This document shows positions 34,293-43,185 of a DNA stretch of 64,000 bases, piece by piece. Origin of the DNA: CAYRVF01 sp964427535 (lineage in GTDB: Bacteria; Chloroflexota; Ktedonobacteria; Ktedonobacterales; JADMIN01); contig CAYRVF010000008.1 of the NCBI GenBank assembly GCA_964427535.1, positions 3,630 through 67,629 on the forward strand. The letters are read 5' to 3'. The notes beneath the pieces were generated by a model. That model was given only the letters and a program-made list of their open reading frames with translations. It searched no databases and was not told the origin of the DNA. The position numbers were made by a program, and so were the translations under genes. Each line of letters starts with the position of its first letter. The stretch's first letter is position 1.

Positions 34293-35177
34293 ATGCCTGA
34301 GCTTCCTGAGGTAGAGTATGTCGCGCGGCAGCTCCGCGACGATCTGATTGGCCGTCGCATCACCAGGGCGGAGGTGCTCTGGGCACGGGCGGTCGAGGGC
34401 ATGGATCCGGCGGACTTCGTCGCGCGTGTCACAGACCGGGTGGTGACGTCTGTAGGGCGACGGGCGAAGTATCTGATTCTCACGCTCGACGATGGGCAGC
34501 AATTGCTGATTCACCGGCGGATGTCGGGGAATCTCGTGTTCGCCGAGGCTGACCCCGAGGAGCCATACGCCCGTGTTGTCTTCACGCTGGATGATGGGCG
34601 CCGCTTGGTCTACACGGATCCCCGCAAGTTCGGCAGAGTCACCCTGCACGACGCCGAGCATCCGCATCCTGCCTTGAGCCAGCTCGGGCCAGAACCGTTG
34701 GAAGCGGCGTTCACTCCCGAGGTGTTGGCGCAGCGGCTGGCGGGCACCCGGCGCGCGATCAAGGCGGCGCTGCTCGACCAGACGGTCGTCGCGGGTCTGG
34801 GAAATATCTACGCGGATGAAGCTTTGTTTCTGGCGCGCATTCATCCGCTGCGGCCTGCGTCGTCGCTCACCCGACGTGAAGTCGTGGCGCTACATGCTGG
34901 CATCCAGCGGGCATTGATGACGGGCATCGAGCATGGCGGCACAACATTCGGCCGCCACCGCGACGCCTACAACGAAGCCGGACGGAACCTCGACCACGTG
35001 CAAGTCTACCAGCGCACCGGTCAGCAGTGCCCGCGCTGCGGGCGTCCGATTGAACGCATCGTCATCGGGCAGCGGGGGACGCACTTCTGCCCACATTGCC
35101 AGCGTGCCGCGCGCGACGCGCGCGGCACATCCGCTAACGTCTCCGTGGCGCCAGCTCAGACGCCCCCAGCGGTCTAG
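34293..35177 (+). CDS. mutM: Formamidopyrimidine-DNA glycosylase
   Basis: Removes 8-oxoguanine and formamidopyrimidines and nicks the abasic site. After the initiator Met, MPELPEVE gives catalytic Pro2 and Glu3, which fixes the start at 34293 (GGAGG upstream). The C-terminal H2TH region is followed by the zinc finger CPRCGRPIERI...CPHCQR. 294 residues. Its stop overlaps the convergent ligase stop by four bases. mutS, mutL and recQ elsewhere in the window give other repair functions but not in one operon. Confidence 0.96.
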   Translation: MPELPEVEYVARQLRDDLIGRRITRAEVLWARAVEGMDPADFVARVTDRVVTSVGRRAKYLILTLDDGQQLLIHRRMSGNLVFAEADPEEPYARVVFTLDDGRRLVYTDPRKFGRVTLHDAEHPHPALSQLGPEPLEAAFTPEVLAQRLAGTRRAIKAALLDQTVVAGLGNIYADEALFLARIHPLRPASSLTRREVVALHAGIQRALMTGIEHGGTTFGRHRDAYNEAGRNLDHVQVYQRTGQQCPRCGRPIERIVIGQRGTHFCPHCQRAARDARGTSANVSVAPAQTPPAV

Positions 35178-36454
35178 GCGAGAGGCGTACTTGAGCCGGT
35201 TGATGCCTGCGCTGACGACGTGACGTGTGGCACCGCGCTCTCGGTGAGACGCAGCCCAAGCACCGCCGCGAGTTCGATTAGGGTGCTCGCGTGCGTGAGG
35301 TCGTCTTCGCTGGATGCTGTGCGGGCAAGGTCGGCGAGGACATCGAGTGCGGCGGGCGTATCGAGGTCGTTTTCGAGCGCCGCAAAGAATCGCTGTCGCG
35401 CCTTGTTGGCTCCTTCGTCATCCACAACAGCGCTCGCCTGGAGATTGTTCGCGCCTGAGAGTAGCGAGGCCGCGGCACTGAACGAACCAGCCAGCTCGGC
35501 GCAGCGGTTCATGTCGTCCTCGGTGTATTCCCAGGGCTTGTGGTAGTGGTGCGAGAGCAGCATCACCCGCACAGCGTCGGCTGAGTACGTCTGGAGCAGA
35601 TCGCGCACGAGCACGAGATTGCCGAGGGACTTGCTCATCTTCTCGCCCTGATAGGCGACCATCGCGCAGTGCATCCAGATCTGGACGAACGGGCGCTCGC
35701 CAGTGGCGTGCTCACTCTGTGCGATCTCGCAGGTGTGATGCGGGAAGATGAGGTCGGTGCCGCCGCCGTGGATATCGATGCGCGGGCCGAGGTAGTGGTT
35801 CGCCATGGCGCTGCACTCGATGTGCCAGCCCGGACGTCCCGGTCCCCATGGACTCGGCCACGCCGGCTCGCCGGGCTGCTGATGCTGCCAGAGCACGAAG
35901 TCGAGCGGGTCGCGCTTGTGCGGATCGTTGGGGAAGTTGCCGCGCTCATTGGCGACGGCGAGCAGCGTCTCGTAGCCAGTGAGGCCCACTGCTGCCGCGA
36001 GCGCGCCGTAGTCTGGATCGGATGCGACGCTGTAATATACCCAGCCGTCGTTCTCGTAGGCGTAACCCCGCTCCAGCAGAATGCGAATGAACTCGATCAT
36101 GCCCGGAATCTCGTTCGTGGCGTGCACGTAGTGAGTCGGCAGCTCGACGTTGAGGTCGCGGAGATCTTCGAGATAGCGGTCGGTCTCGCGCCTGCCCAGT
36201 TCGTCCCAGGGTACGCCCACCTCGCGGGCCTTGCGCAGGATGTCGTCGTCGATATCGGTGACGTTCTGCACGTAATTGACTGGCGTGCCTTGCGAGCGGA
36301 GATAGCGCACGAGCGTGTCATAGGTTACGTTGAGAAAGGCGTGTCCGAGGTGCGTCGTGTCGTATGGCGTGATGCCGCAGACGTAGAGTCTGACGGCGTC
36401 TCCGAGGGGGCGCAGTGGCTCGACCTGTTGACTCAATGTATTGAACAGCCTCAC
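35174..36454 (-). CDS. cysS: Cysteinyl-tRNA synthetase/MshC-like cysteine ligase
   Basis: Class I ATP-dependent cysteine-activating enzyme of 426 residues. YVCGITPYDTTHLGHA (C26, HIGH-like) and QPGEPAWPSPWGPGRPGWH are closer to the mycothiol ligase MshC than to ordinary CysRS (CGPTVYD; EPYWDSPWG). KMSKSLGNLVLV carries the KMSKS loop. Zinc ligands fit: C26, Cys in HIECSAM, His and Glu in FPHHTCE. The length (426) lies between MshC (about 410) and CysRS (about 460), and only a short C-terminal extension remains for an anticodon domain. GTG start with GGGAG ahead. It could be the organism's only CysRS or an MshC-type enzyme. Confidence 0.75.
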   Translation of the reverse strand: MRLFNTLSQQVEPLRPLGDAVRLYVCGITPYDTTHLGHAFLNVTYDTLVRYLRSQGTPVNYVQNVTDIDDDILRKAREVGVPWDELGRRETDRYLEDLRDLNVELPTHYVHATNEIPGMIEFIRILLERGYAYENDGWVYYSVASDPDYGALAAAVGLTGYETLLAVANERGNFPNDPHKRDPLDFVLWQHQQPGEPAWPSPWGPGRPGWHIECSAMANHYLGPRIDIHGGGTDLIFPHHTCEIAQSEHATGERPFVQIWMHCAMVAYQGEKMSKSLGNLVLVRDLLQTYSADAVRVMLLSHHYHKPWEYTEDDMNRCAELAGSFSAAASLLSGANNLQASAVVDDEGANKARQRFFAALENDLDTPAALDVLADLARTASSEDDLTHASTLIELAAVLGLRLTESAVPHVTSSAQASTGSSTPLA

Positions 36455-36458
36455 GGAC

Positions 36459-37256
36459 TTACGCTCCCTTCTCAGGCGCAGGATCTGGCAAACGGAAGAG
36501 CTGTGCCGCGTTGCGTGACGTGGCGGCAGCCAGCTCGGCGAGTGGCATCGAGCGCAACTCGGCGATGCGCGCGGCAATCAGCGCGACATGACGCGGCTCG
36601 TTACGGCGGCCACGGAATGGCGTCGGCGTCAGATATGGGCTGTCGGTCTCGACGAAGATTCGGTCGAGAGGCGCCCACGCGGCGACGTCGGCAAGTTCCG
36701 TGTTCCGCGGGAAAGTAACGGGACCCGCGAACGAGAGATAGAAACCCAGCTCAAGCGCGTCGCGGGCCATCGCACGGTCGCCGATAAAACAGTGGAAGAC
36801 GCCACGCACGCCAGCGCCCTCCGAGCGGAGCAGATCAATCAGGTCCCCGTGTGACTCGCGGTTGTGCAATATGACCGGCAGGTCGGTCTCGCGCGCGAGC
36901 TGGATCTGTCGGACGAGCGCCTGGCGCTGCACATCGCGAGGCGAGAGATCGCGGTAGTAGTCAAGCCCGATCTCGCCCACTGCCACGACGCCGGGTGATG
37001 TGATGAGCGCCCGCTGCTCCGCGAACGCCTCGTCTGTCAACGTGGTCGCGTCGTGTGGATGCGTGCCGACTGCCGCGAAGATCACCCCCGGATATGCGTC
37101 TGCTAGCGCCACGGCGTCGCGGCTCGTAGGCACATCCATACCAGGAACGATCATTCTGGTGATACCATCAGTAAGAGCGGCATCTATCACACGTGAGCGA
37201 TCTGTGTCATACTGGTGAACCTGAACGTGCGTGTGAGTATCGACCAGCACCAGCAT
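36459..37256 (-). CDS. tatD: TatD-family metal-dependent DNase
   Basis: Amidohydrolase-fold nuclease. DTHTHVQ (metal HxH), VGTHPHDA, VGEIGLDYY (Glu ligand), VILHNRE, HCF and ETDSPYL (last Asp) are the conserved sites in order. 265 residues, standard length. Family members act in DNA fragment processing or D-Tyr-tRNA-related editing; only nuclease-type chemistry is inferred here. The stop lies 4 bases before the cysS start, so both are on one transcript. Confidence 0.93.
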   Translation of the reverse strand: MLVLVDTHTHVQVHQYDTDRSRVIDAALTDGITRMIVPGMDVPTSRDAVALADAYPGVIFAAVGTHPHDATTLTDEAFAEQRALITSPGVVAVGEIGLDYYRDLSPRDVQRQALVRQIQLARETDLPVILHNRESHGDLIDLLRSEGAGVRGVFHCFIGDRAMARDALELGFYLSFAGPVTFPRNTELADVAAWAPLDRIFVETDSPYLTPTPFRGRRNEPRHVALIAARIAELRSMPLAELAAATSRNAAQLFRLPDPAPEKGA

Positions 37257-37446
37257 CCACTCCGTTCGTGTCGAGGCAACAAGAGGCTATGCGCACAAGG
37301 GGCACAACGTAGAAGTATAGGTGCCGCGCAGGCATGCTGTCAATTGGCGAACGAGCAGCGAGAGTAGCGGGCAGCGAGAGGTGTCAGAGCGGCGTCTGCC
37401 AGCTCTGCGCCATGGGGACGTGTCATCGGTGGGCAGGGGAGTTGGG

Positions 37447-38670
37447 ATGAAATTAGAGTCCAGCGGCGCGACATCGTATCGACAACTGTTCGGCGTGTCT
37501 GGGTTCTCGCGATTGGCCGTTGGCACGGTGCTCGCGCGGACCGCCGTGCAGCTCTGGCAGGTCGCGCTGGTGCTCTTCGTCTTACAGCGTTACCACTCGC
37601 CGGTGCTCGCCGGTGTCGCGAGTTTTCTGAGTATCGCGCCGGGGCTGGCCGTCAGCCCGGTCGCGGGCGCCCTACTCGACCGCCACGGCCGGTTGCGGCT
37701 GATTCTGCTCGATTACGGCATCGCGGCCAGCGCGCTGGTGCTAGTGTTCGCGCTGGAGCGTGGCGCTGTACTCAGCCCGGCGCTGCTGCTGCCAATCGTC
37801 GCACTCAGTTCGCTCACCGGCCCCCTCAGCGCCAGCGGCACACGCACGCTCTTTCCGCTGATCGTCCCGCGTGGGTTGTGGGACCGGGCGAATGCTATCG
37901 ACAGTGGAAGCCAGGCGCTCGCCACCGTTGTCGGGCCCGCGCTCGCCGGTTTTCTGGTGGCGTGGGTCGGCGGACCAGGCGCGTTTCTCGCGACGGCCAT
38001 CGTCTACGGGTTGGCGGCGCTTGTCATCGTCGGATTAGACGATCCGCATACCGAGCGGACGACATATGATCCACTGCTCCGGGCGTCGTGGAACGCGCTG
38101 GTCTACGTGGTACGCAACGCGACGCTGCGCGGCATCATGATTACGATGTTCGTCGGCAATATCGGCTACGGCGTGTTGACAGTGGCGCTACCGGTACTCA
38201 TATTCACGCGCTTCCACTGGGGCGCCGATGCCGTCGGATCGTTGTGGGCGGTGGCCGGCCTCGCGACGGTAGCGTCAGGCATCTTCGTCGGCCGTATACG
38301 GACGGAGGGTCGCGAGCGCGCGATGGTCGCCTACGGCATCGGGCTCGCGGCGATTGGCTGTGCGCTGCTGGCGGTGTCAGGGTCGGCGCTCATTCTAGTG
38401 CTCGGCATGCTTACCGTCGGTATCTCGTCCGCGCCGGTCGACATCGGCCTGTTCTCGTTGCGCCAGCGACGCACCGACCCACGCTGGTTCGGCCGCGCGT
38501 TCGCGGTCTCGATGAGCCTCAACTTCGCGGGAGCGCCCATCGGCGCGGCGCTCGGTGGCCCGATCATCGCGCATTCAGTCACGCTGGCAATCGCGCTGGC
38601 GGCGGTCGTCACGATCGGCTCATGCGCTGTGACGTTCGGCGTGATTCCGCGACATGAGGACAGAACCTAA
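37447..38670 (+). CDS. MFS transporter
   Basis: 407-residue twelve-helix major facilitator. The first helix follows GVSGFSRLAVGTVLARTAVQLW, and the A-like loop is ALLDRHGRLRLILLD after helix 2. A central loop (ERTTYDPLLRASWNAL) separates the halves. The type resembles enterobactin/macrolide exporters of the MFS_3 group; substrate and direction cannot be assigned. The ATG at 37447 has GGGGAG ahead, while the longest frame starts at 37321 with an unlikely charged leader. It is divergent from tatD. Confidence 0.85.
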   Translation: MKLESSGATSYRQLFGVSGFSRLAVGTVLARTAVQLWQVALVLFVLQRYHSPVLAGVASFLSIAPGLAVSPVAGALLDRHGRLRLILLDYGIAASALVLVFALERGAVLSPALLLPIVALSSLTGPLSASGTRTLFPLIVPRGLWDRANAIDSGSQALATVVGPALAGFLVAWVGGPGAFLATAIVYGLAALVIVGLDDPHTERTTYDPLLRASWNALVYVVRNATLRGIMITMFVGNIGYGVLTVALPVLIFTRFHWGADAVGSLWAVAGLATVASGIFVGRIRTEGRERAMVAYGIGLAAIGCALLAVSGSALILVLGMLTVGISSAPVDIGLFSLRQRRTDPRWFGRAFAVSMSLNFAGAPIGAALGGPIIAHSVTLAIALAAVVTIGSCAVTFGVIPRHEDRT

Positions 38671-38703
38671 CCCCCTGCCGCCTGCGCTTGAGAAAAGGGA
38701 TAC
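38668..38703. repeat. Decayed C/G hairpin repeat, copy 3
   Basis: CCTAACCCCC followed by CTTGAGAAAAGGG shares its start and its CTTGAG turn with copy 2 at 34160-34206 but no longer makes a full stem. It overlaps the MFS stop and lies between convergent genes. Confidence 0.4.
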
Positions 38704-38744
38704 TGAAGTGGGCAGTGAGGCCAAGGGGCGGCTACTGCGCCTCC

Positions 38745-39608
38745 TCACTTCTGCTCGGCGTCGGTGTCGCGCAGGATGAGGGCGAGGGCGTAGGTTTCGC
38801 GGCGCGAGAGGCCAAGCTCGCGGGCGGTTTCGGAGGCGGCCTCGCGGGTGCGCATGCCCTGGCGGAGTAACTCACGCAGGCGTTCGGCGGCACGCTCTTC
38901 CTTCGACTGCTCGACGCCGGTGGGCTGCGGCTCGGTTTGGGTCGTGGCGCCCTCGACGACGATCGCGTACTCGCCGCGGGGGGCCGTCTCGAGGTAGATG
39001 TCGCGGACCTGCGAGAGGGTGCCGCGCAGCCATTGTTCGTGGACTTTCGTGAGCTCGCGGGCGATTGCCGCGCGCCGGTCGCCGAGGACGGCGAGCAGGT
39101 CATCCAGCGTGGCGCGCAGGCGGTGTGGCGCCTCGTAGAGCACGAGTGTCTGCGGTGCGGAGCGAATGGCGGCAAGCGCGTCGCGCCGCTCGACTGGACG
39201 GCGCGGCAGGAAGCCGAGGACGGTGAACTGGTCCGTTGGCAGGCCCGAGGCGATGAGCGCCGCAATGGCCGCGACGGGGCCGGGAATCGGAAAGACGTCG
39301 TGCCCGGCGTTGAGCGCGGCCCGTACGAGCTCGGTCCCGGGGTCGGAGATGCCAGGTGTGCCCGCGTCGGTCACGAGAGCAACGTCTCCGGCGGAAAGCG
39401 CTTCGAGGAGGTCGGCGACGCGCTCGCCGCCACTGTGCTGATGGTAGCTAATGGTGGGTGTCGGAATCTCAAAGTGGGTGAGAAGCTTGCGCGTGTGCCG
39501 TGTATCTTCCGCCGCGATGAGGGGGACCTCGCGGAGCACGCGCAGGGCGCGCAGGGTGATATCTTCGAGGTTGCCGATCGGCGTGGCGACGAGATAGAGC
39601 GTTCCCAT
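38745..39608 (-). CDS. rsmI: 16S rRNA (cytidine-2'-O)-methyltransferase RsmI
   Basis: Methylates the 2'-O of C1402 in 16S rRNA. GTLYLVATPIGNLEDITLRAL is the signature N-terminus. Further motifs are AAEDTRHTRKLL, VALVTDAGTPGISDPG (SAM site), FLPRRPVERRDALAAI, LVLYEAPHRL and AIARELTKVHEQWLRG, all canonical. 287 residues with an acidic C-terminal tail. It is the last gene of an fmdB-dtd-rsmI run, 29 bases after dtd. Confidence 0.96.
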   Translation of the reverse strand: MGTLYLVATPIGNLEDITLRALRVLREVPLIAAEDTRHTRKLLTHFEIPTPTISYHQHSGGERVADLLEALSAGDVALVTDAGTPGISDPGTELVRAALNAGHDVFPIPGPVAAIAALIASGLPTDQFTVLGFLPRRPVERRDALAAIRSAPQTLVLYEAPHRLRATLDDLLAVLGDRRAAIARELTKVHEQWLRGTLSQVRDIYLETAPRGEYAIVVEGATTQTEPQPTGVEQSKEERAAERLRELLRQGMRTREAASETARELGLSRRETYALALILRDTDAEQK

Positions 39609-39637
39609 GCGTGTATCCTCGCTCGCCAGCGGTGATG

Positions 39638-40114
39638 TTATTGTCCGGTTGGAGTTGGTCCACGCCAGAGGTCGGTATCGAGCACAATCGTCATTGGGCC
39701 ATCGTTGACCAACTCTACCATCATATGCGCGCCAAAGCGACCGCCCTGCACCGGGACGCCGAGAGACTCCAGCTCACCCATGAAGTGGCGTACGAGCGGC
39801 TCGGCAACATCCGGTGAGGCGCTGCCCGTGAATCCTGGACGTCGCCCACGCCGCACGTCGGCATAGAGGGTGAACTGCGAGATGACCAGCGCACCGCCTC
39901 CGACGTCGCGCACGGAGAGGTTCGTCTTGCCGTCGGCGTCTTCGAAGATGCGCAAGCCGGCGATTTTGTCGGCGAGAAGGTGAGATTCGGACTCGCTGTC
40001 GTGTGGGCCGACACCGACGAGAATGACGAGTCCCGGTGACGGATCGAGTGTTCCGAGAACCTCGCCGTCAACCGAGACGTGCGCTCTGCTCGATCGCTGG
40101 ATCACCGCGCGCAT
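39638..40114 (-). CDS. dtd: D-aminoacyl-tRNA deacylase
   Basis: Hydrolyses D-amino acids and glycine misattached to tRNA. MRAVIQRSSRAHVSVDG is the DTD start. The catalytic cross-subunit elements are SQFTLYADVRRGRRPGF and GGRFGAHMMVELVNDGPMT, with the Gly-cisPro in the latter (NDGPMT here for N-x-GPVT). 158 residues; a dimer in the family. It lies 6 bases downstream of fmdB. Confidence 0.96.
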   Translation of the reverse strand: MRAVIQRSSRAHVSVDGEVLGTLDPSPGLVILVGVGPHDSESESHLLADKIAGLRIFEDADGKTNLSVRDVGGGALVISQFTLYADVRRGRRPGFTGSASPDVAEPLVRHFMGELESLGVPVQGGRFGAHMMVELVNDGPMTIVLDTDLWRGPTPTGQ

Positions 40115-40120
40115 GAGGTT

Positions 40121-40414
40121 TTAGTCGCCGCTGGACGCGGGTGCCGCCACTTCCGGTTTGGATGGCGCCTTCGTGTCGGAGGTGCCGGCGGAAGTGCTCT
40201 CCCCCTCGGACGGAGCGGGCGATGCCGCTGACGAGCCGCCTTTATTGTCCGTAATATAGAATCCCGAGCCCTTGAATGATAGGGCGGGGGCGAATACGAC
40301 GCGATGCACTTCGCCAGCGCAATTTGGGCATTGAGTTAGAGGTTCATCAGAAATCTTCTGCCAGGCCTCGAAGCGCGTGCCGCAAGACTGGCAGCGATAC
40401 ACATAAGTGGGCAT
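40121..40414 (-). CDS. FmdB-family zinc-ribbon protein
   Basis: 97-residue protein starting MPTYVYRCQSCGTRFEAWQ, the FmdB regulator-like N-terminus. CQSC and CPNC make the zinc site. FKGSGFYITDNK follows, then an Ala/Ser/Pro-rich acidic tail with no fold. The ATG at 40414 gives the family start; upstream ATGs add residues and one is too close to the GGAAGG. It leads the fmdB-dtd-rsmI operon. FmdB was named from methylotroph amide regulation, but most members have no proven role. Confidence 0.88.
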   Translation of the reverse strand: MPTYVYRCQSCGTRFEAWQKISDEPLTQCPNCAGEVHRVVFAPALSFKGSGFYITDNKGGSSAASPAPSEGESTSAGTSDTKAPSKPEVAAPASSGD

Positions 40415-40547
40415 GGCCGCGCTCATATCCTTCCGTGTGTCGCGAGTGACTGGGACCACTGACGTGTTCGCGGGTCGTTCGGTGAGCCTACGAGCAACGT
40501 CTGAGGCCCGATAGAATACCGCACCAACAAATAGTGCTCCGTAGCAT

Positions 40548-40556
40548 ATTATACCA
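40548..40556 (-). promoter_or_regulatory. Extended -10 promoter of the fmdB-dtd-rsmI operon
   Basis: On the minus strand TGG-TATAAT (40548-40556) is a perfect extended -10. Predicted start near 40541 leaves a ~127-base leader before fmdB. The remaining ~170 bases up to guaA hold no gene; a weak TTGAGT (40668) and TATATG (40691) pair on the plus strand may serve guaA. Confidence 0.6.
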
Positions 40557-40733
40557 TGTCCGGATTGCAGGCGCAGTAAGGAAGCGCAAGAGTTCTGTTA
40601 GAGATGACGTGTCTAACTGTGGGCGCTCGTCGCTTGTCATCGCGTCTGGCGTGGCGGATAATGTTCTTTGAGTGGCATGTGAAAATACACTATATGAGCT
40701 CGGTACGAGAACCAGGAAATAGACGAGGATGTG

Positions 40734-42353
40734 ATGGAGCAGAGTACGCGGATGCGGGATGAGCATCAGAGTGAAGGTGAGACGGTGCCCGCCCGGCAGA
40801 GCGTGGCCATCCTCGACTTTGGGTCGCAATATAGCAGGTTGATCGCGCGACGTGTGCGTGAGGCTCGCGTCTATTGCGAGTTGCTGCCAGCGGACACCAC
40901 GCTGGAGCAGCTTCGGCGTAAGGGTGTACTGGGCGTGATCCTCTCTGGCGGTCCCGACAGCGTCTACGACGAGGGTGCGCGGCGGGTCGATCAGGCAATT
41001 CTGGAGTCCGATCTGCCGGTACTTGGCATCTGCTATGGGATGCAACTGATGGCGCGGCAGCTTGGCGGCAAAGTGGAACGCTCGACGGGTCGCCGTGAGT
41101 ATGGCCCGGCGGCAATCCATCCGGAGGAGAGCAACGCGGGCCTGTTCGCCGGGCTGGGCGCCTCCGGTGAGCGTGGCATTCAGGTCTGGATGAGCCACGG
41201 CGATAGCGTCGGCGAGGTGCCACCAGGCTTCTCAGTGCTCGCGCGCTCCGGCTCGGGCACGCTGGCGGCGATGGCCGACGACCAGGGGCGCATCGGCATC
41301 CAGTTCCATCCCGAGGTCAGCCATACCCCGCAGGGTCAGGAGATGCTCGAAAACTTCCTCTTCCGCGTCTGCGGCGCGACTCCCACCTGGACGCCCGGCG
41401 CGTTTGTGGAGGAAGCCGTCGAGCGCATACGAGCGCAGGTCGGCGACGGACGTGTGCTCTGCGGCCTCTCTGGCGGCGTCGACTCGGCGGTTGCCGCGTT
41501 GCTCGTTCACCGGGCGATTGGCGACCGGCTGACGTGTGTCTTCGTCGATACGGGATGCCTGCGGGCGGGTGAGCCAGAGCAGGTCGTCGAGACCTTCCGC
41601 ACCAATCTGCGCATCCCCCTCGTGGCGGTGGACGCAAGCGGGCGCTTCCTCGGTCGCCTCGCCGGTGTGAGCGATCCTGAGCGGAAGCGGCGCATCATCG
41701 GCGAGGAGTTCATCCGCGTCTTCGAGGAGGAGGCGGAGAAGCTCCGCGAGCGTGAGCCGATCGCGTTTCTGGCGCAGGGCACGCTCTACCCTGATGTGAT
41801 CGAGAGCACGAGCGCCGATGCCAGCGCGGCCCAGCGAATCAAGACCCACCACAACGTCGGCGGACTGCCCGAAGACATGCGCTTCGAGCTCGTCGAGCCG
41901 CTACGGTTCCTGTTCAAGGATGAGGTGCGCGAGGCGGGTCGTGAGCTCGGACTCCCCGAAGACTGGGTGTGGCGCCACCCGTTCCCCGGCCCAGGGCTGG
42001 CCGTGCGAATCCTCGGCGACGTGTCGCGCGAGCGGCTGGACACGTTGCGGCAGGCTGACGCGATTCTGCTCCATGAGATTCAGGAGGCGGGTATTTACCG
42101 CCAGCTCGGCCAGGCGTTCGCGGTGCTGACGCCAATTCAGAGCGTCGGCGTGATGGGCGATGGCCGCACCTATGCGAACACTATTGCCATTCGCGCGGTG
42201 ACGACCGAGGATTTCATGACGGCGGACTGGGCGCGAATTCCCTATGAGGTGTTGGCGCGCATCTCGAACCGCATCGTCAACGAGGTACACGCCGTCAATC
42301 GCGTCGTGTACGACATTACCAGCAAGCCACCCGCCACCATCGAGTGGGAGTAG
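40734..42353 (+). CDS. guaA: GMP synthase (glutamine-hydrolysing)
   Basis: Makes GMP from XMP, ATP and glutamine-derived ammonia. The glutamine amidotransferase domain has SVAILDFGSQYSRLIARR, LGICYGMQLMARQLGG (nucleophile Cys) and FHPEVSHTPQG (His, Glu). The ATP-pyrophosphatase domain has LCGLSGGVDSAVAALL (P-loop), and the C-terminus VVYDITSKPPATIEWE is the GMPS dimer end. 539 residues with an extra ~25 at the N-terminus. The GTG at 40731 and ATG at 40734 are both close to GAGGAT; I used the ATG. An acidic gene follows 24 bases later. Confidence 0.97.
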   Translation: MEQSTRMRDEHQSEGETVPARQSVAILDFGSQYSRLIARRVREARVYCELLPADTTLEQLRRKGVLGVILSGGPDSVYDEGARRVDQAILESDLPVLGICYGMQLMARQLGGKVERSTGRREYGPAAIHPEESNAGLFAGLGASGERGIQVWMSHGDSVGEVPPGFSVLARSGSGTLAAMADDQGRIGIQFHPEVSHTPQGQEMLENFLFRVCGATPTWTPGAFVEEAVERIRAQVGDGRVLCGLSGGVDSAVAALLVHRAIGDRLTCVFVDTGCLRAGEPEQVVETFRTNLRIPLVAVDASGRFLGRLAGVSDPERKRRIIGEEFIRVFEEEAEKLREREPIAFLAQGTLYPDVIESTSADASAAQRIKTHHNVGGLPEDMRFELVEPLRFLFKDEVREAGRELGLPEDWVWRHPFPGPGLAVRILGDVSRERLDTLRQADAILLHEIQEAGIYRQLGQAFAVLTPIQSVGVMGDGRTYANTIAIRAVTTEDFMTADWARIPYEVLARISNRIVNEVHAVNRVVYDITSKPPATIEWE

Positions 42354-42377
42354 GCGCGGAAAGGCAACGGCAGGCCG

Positions 42378-43142
42378 ATGAGCGACGGCGGCGATGGGTG
42401 GGACCAGTTCGATTGGGACGCGTGGGGTGTCTCCGGCGAGGATCTCGATGGCTCGGGCGAGGATGCCGGCAAGATTCTGCGGTTCCCCGAGAGCGGGCGC
42501 GACGACGAGAGCCCTGAGCCCCAGTCACCCGAGAGCCAGGGCCAGTGGGTCACGAGCGGCGGAATCGTCCACTGGGAAGAGCCGGACGAGAGCGACCAGA
42601 ATAGTGCGCGCGCGGAGGCGACGTCGGTGTGGGCGGCGGATGAGGTTGACCTACCGCTCGGCGCGCCCGATGCCCTGCGTATCCGCTCCGTGCGCGCCTG
42701 GCTGCTGAAGCAGCGGATGCTCGAAAGCGAGGCGATCGGTTCACTGCTGGTGGAGCGCCGGAGGATTTACGGCACCGACGCGCCCGAAGACAACCCGCTC
42801 GATCTGGCGGTGCTCGAACACCAGACGGCGATGGAGACGTACGAACAGCTCATCGCCGAGCTGGATGAGATCGATCAGCACAGCGGACCTGCTCTGGTGC
42901 TGATCGAATTTCACCTCTGGCTGACGGAGCAACTTGCCGCGCTCGCCGGCGCACCCGAGGCTCCTATAGACCTCGCGCCTGGCATTCTCCTCGTGAGAGA
43001 CGACACTGCCACAGATTCCACAGACTCCCCATCGCGTACTACCTCGCCCGAATCTGAGGCGCGATGGCGTGGGCAGGCCGACGCCACACTACTTGCCCGC
43101 AGGCGAGTTGAACAGGTGACGACGCCCGAGCCGGAGGAGTAG
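42378..43142 (+). CDS. Acidic protein of unknown function downstream of guaA
   Basis: 254 residues, unrecognised. The first ~90 residues are very acidic and low-complexity with several Trp (GWDQFDWDAWG). A helical middle follows (DALRIRSVRAWLLKQRMLESEAIGSLLVERRRIYG; HQTAMETYEQLIAELDEID; IEFHLWLTEQLAAL). A Ser/Thr-rich tail ends in PEPEE. No membrane segment. It starts 24 bases after guaA, which implies cotranscription, but I infer no function. Codon use looks like its neighbours. Confidence 0.7.
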   Translation: MSDGGDGWDQFDWDAWGVSGEDLDGSGEDAGKILRFPESGRDDESPEPQSPESQGQWVTSGGIVHWEEPDESDQNSARAEATSVWAADEVDLPLGAPDALRIRSVRAWLLKQRMLESEAIGSLLVERRRIYGTDAPEDNPLDLAVLEHQTAMETYEQLIAELDEIDQHSGPALVLIEFHLWLTEQLAALAGAPEAPIDLAPGILLVRDDTATDSTDSPSRTTSPESEARWRGQADATLLARRRVEQVTTPEPEE

Positions 43143-43185
43143 GTCGAGCGGGCACAAGAGCTTCAGGTAGGGCGTGGCAGTACAG

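Noticed and set aside
37257..37446. Possible small gene or leader between tatD and the MFS transporter
   Set aside because: No ribosome-binding site or structure stands out; it is likely only the divergent promoter region.
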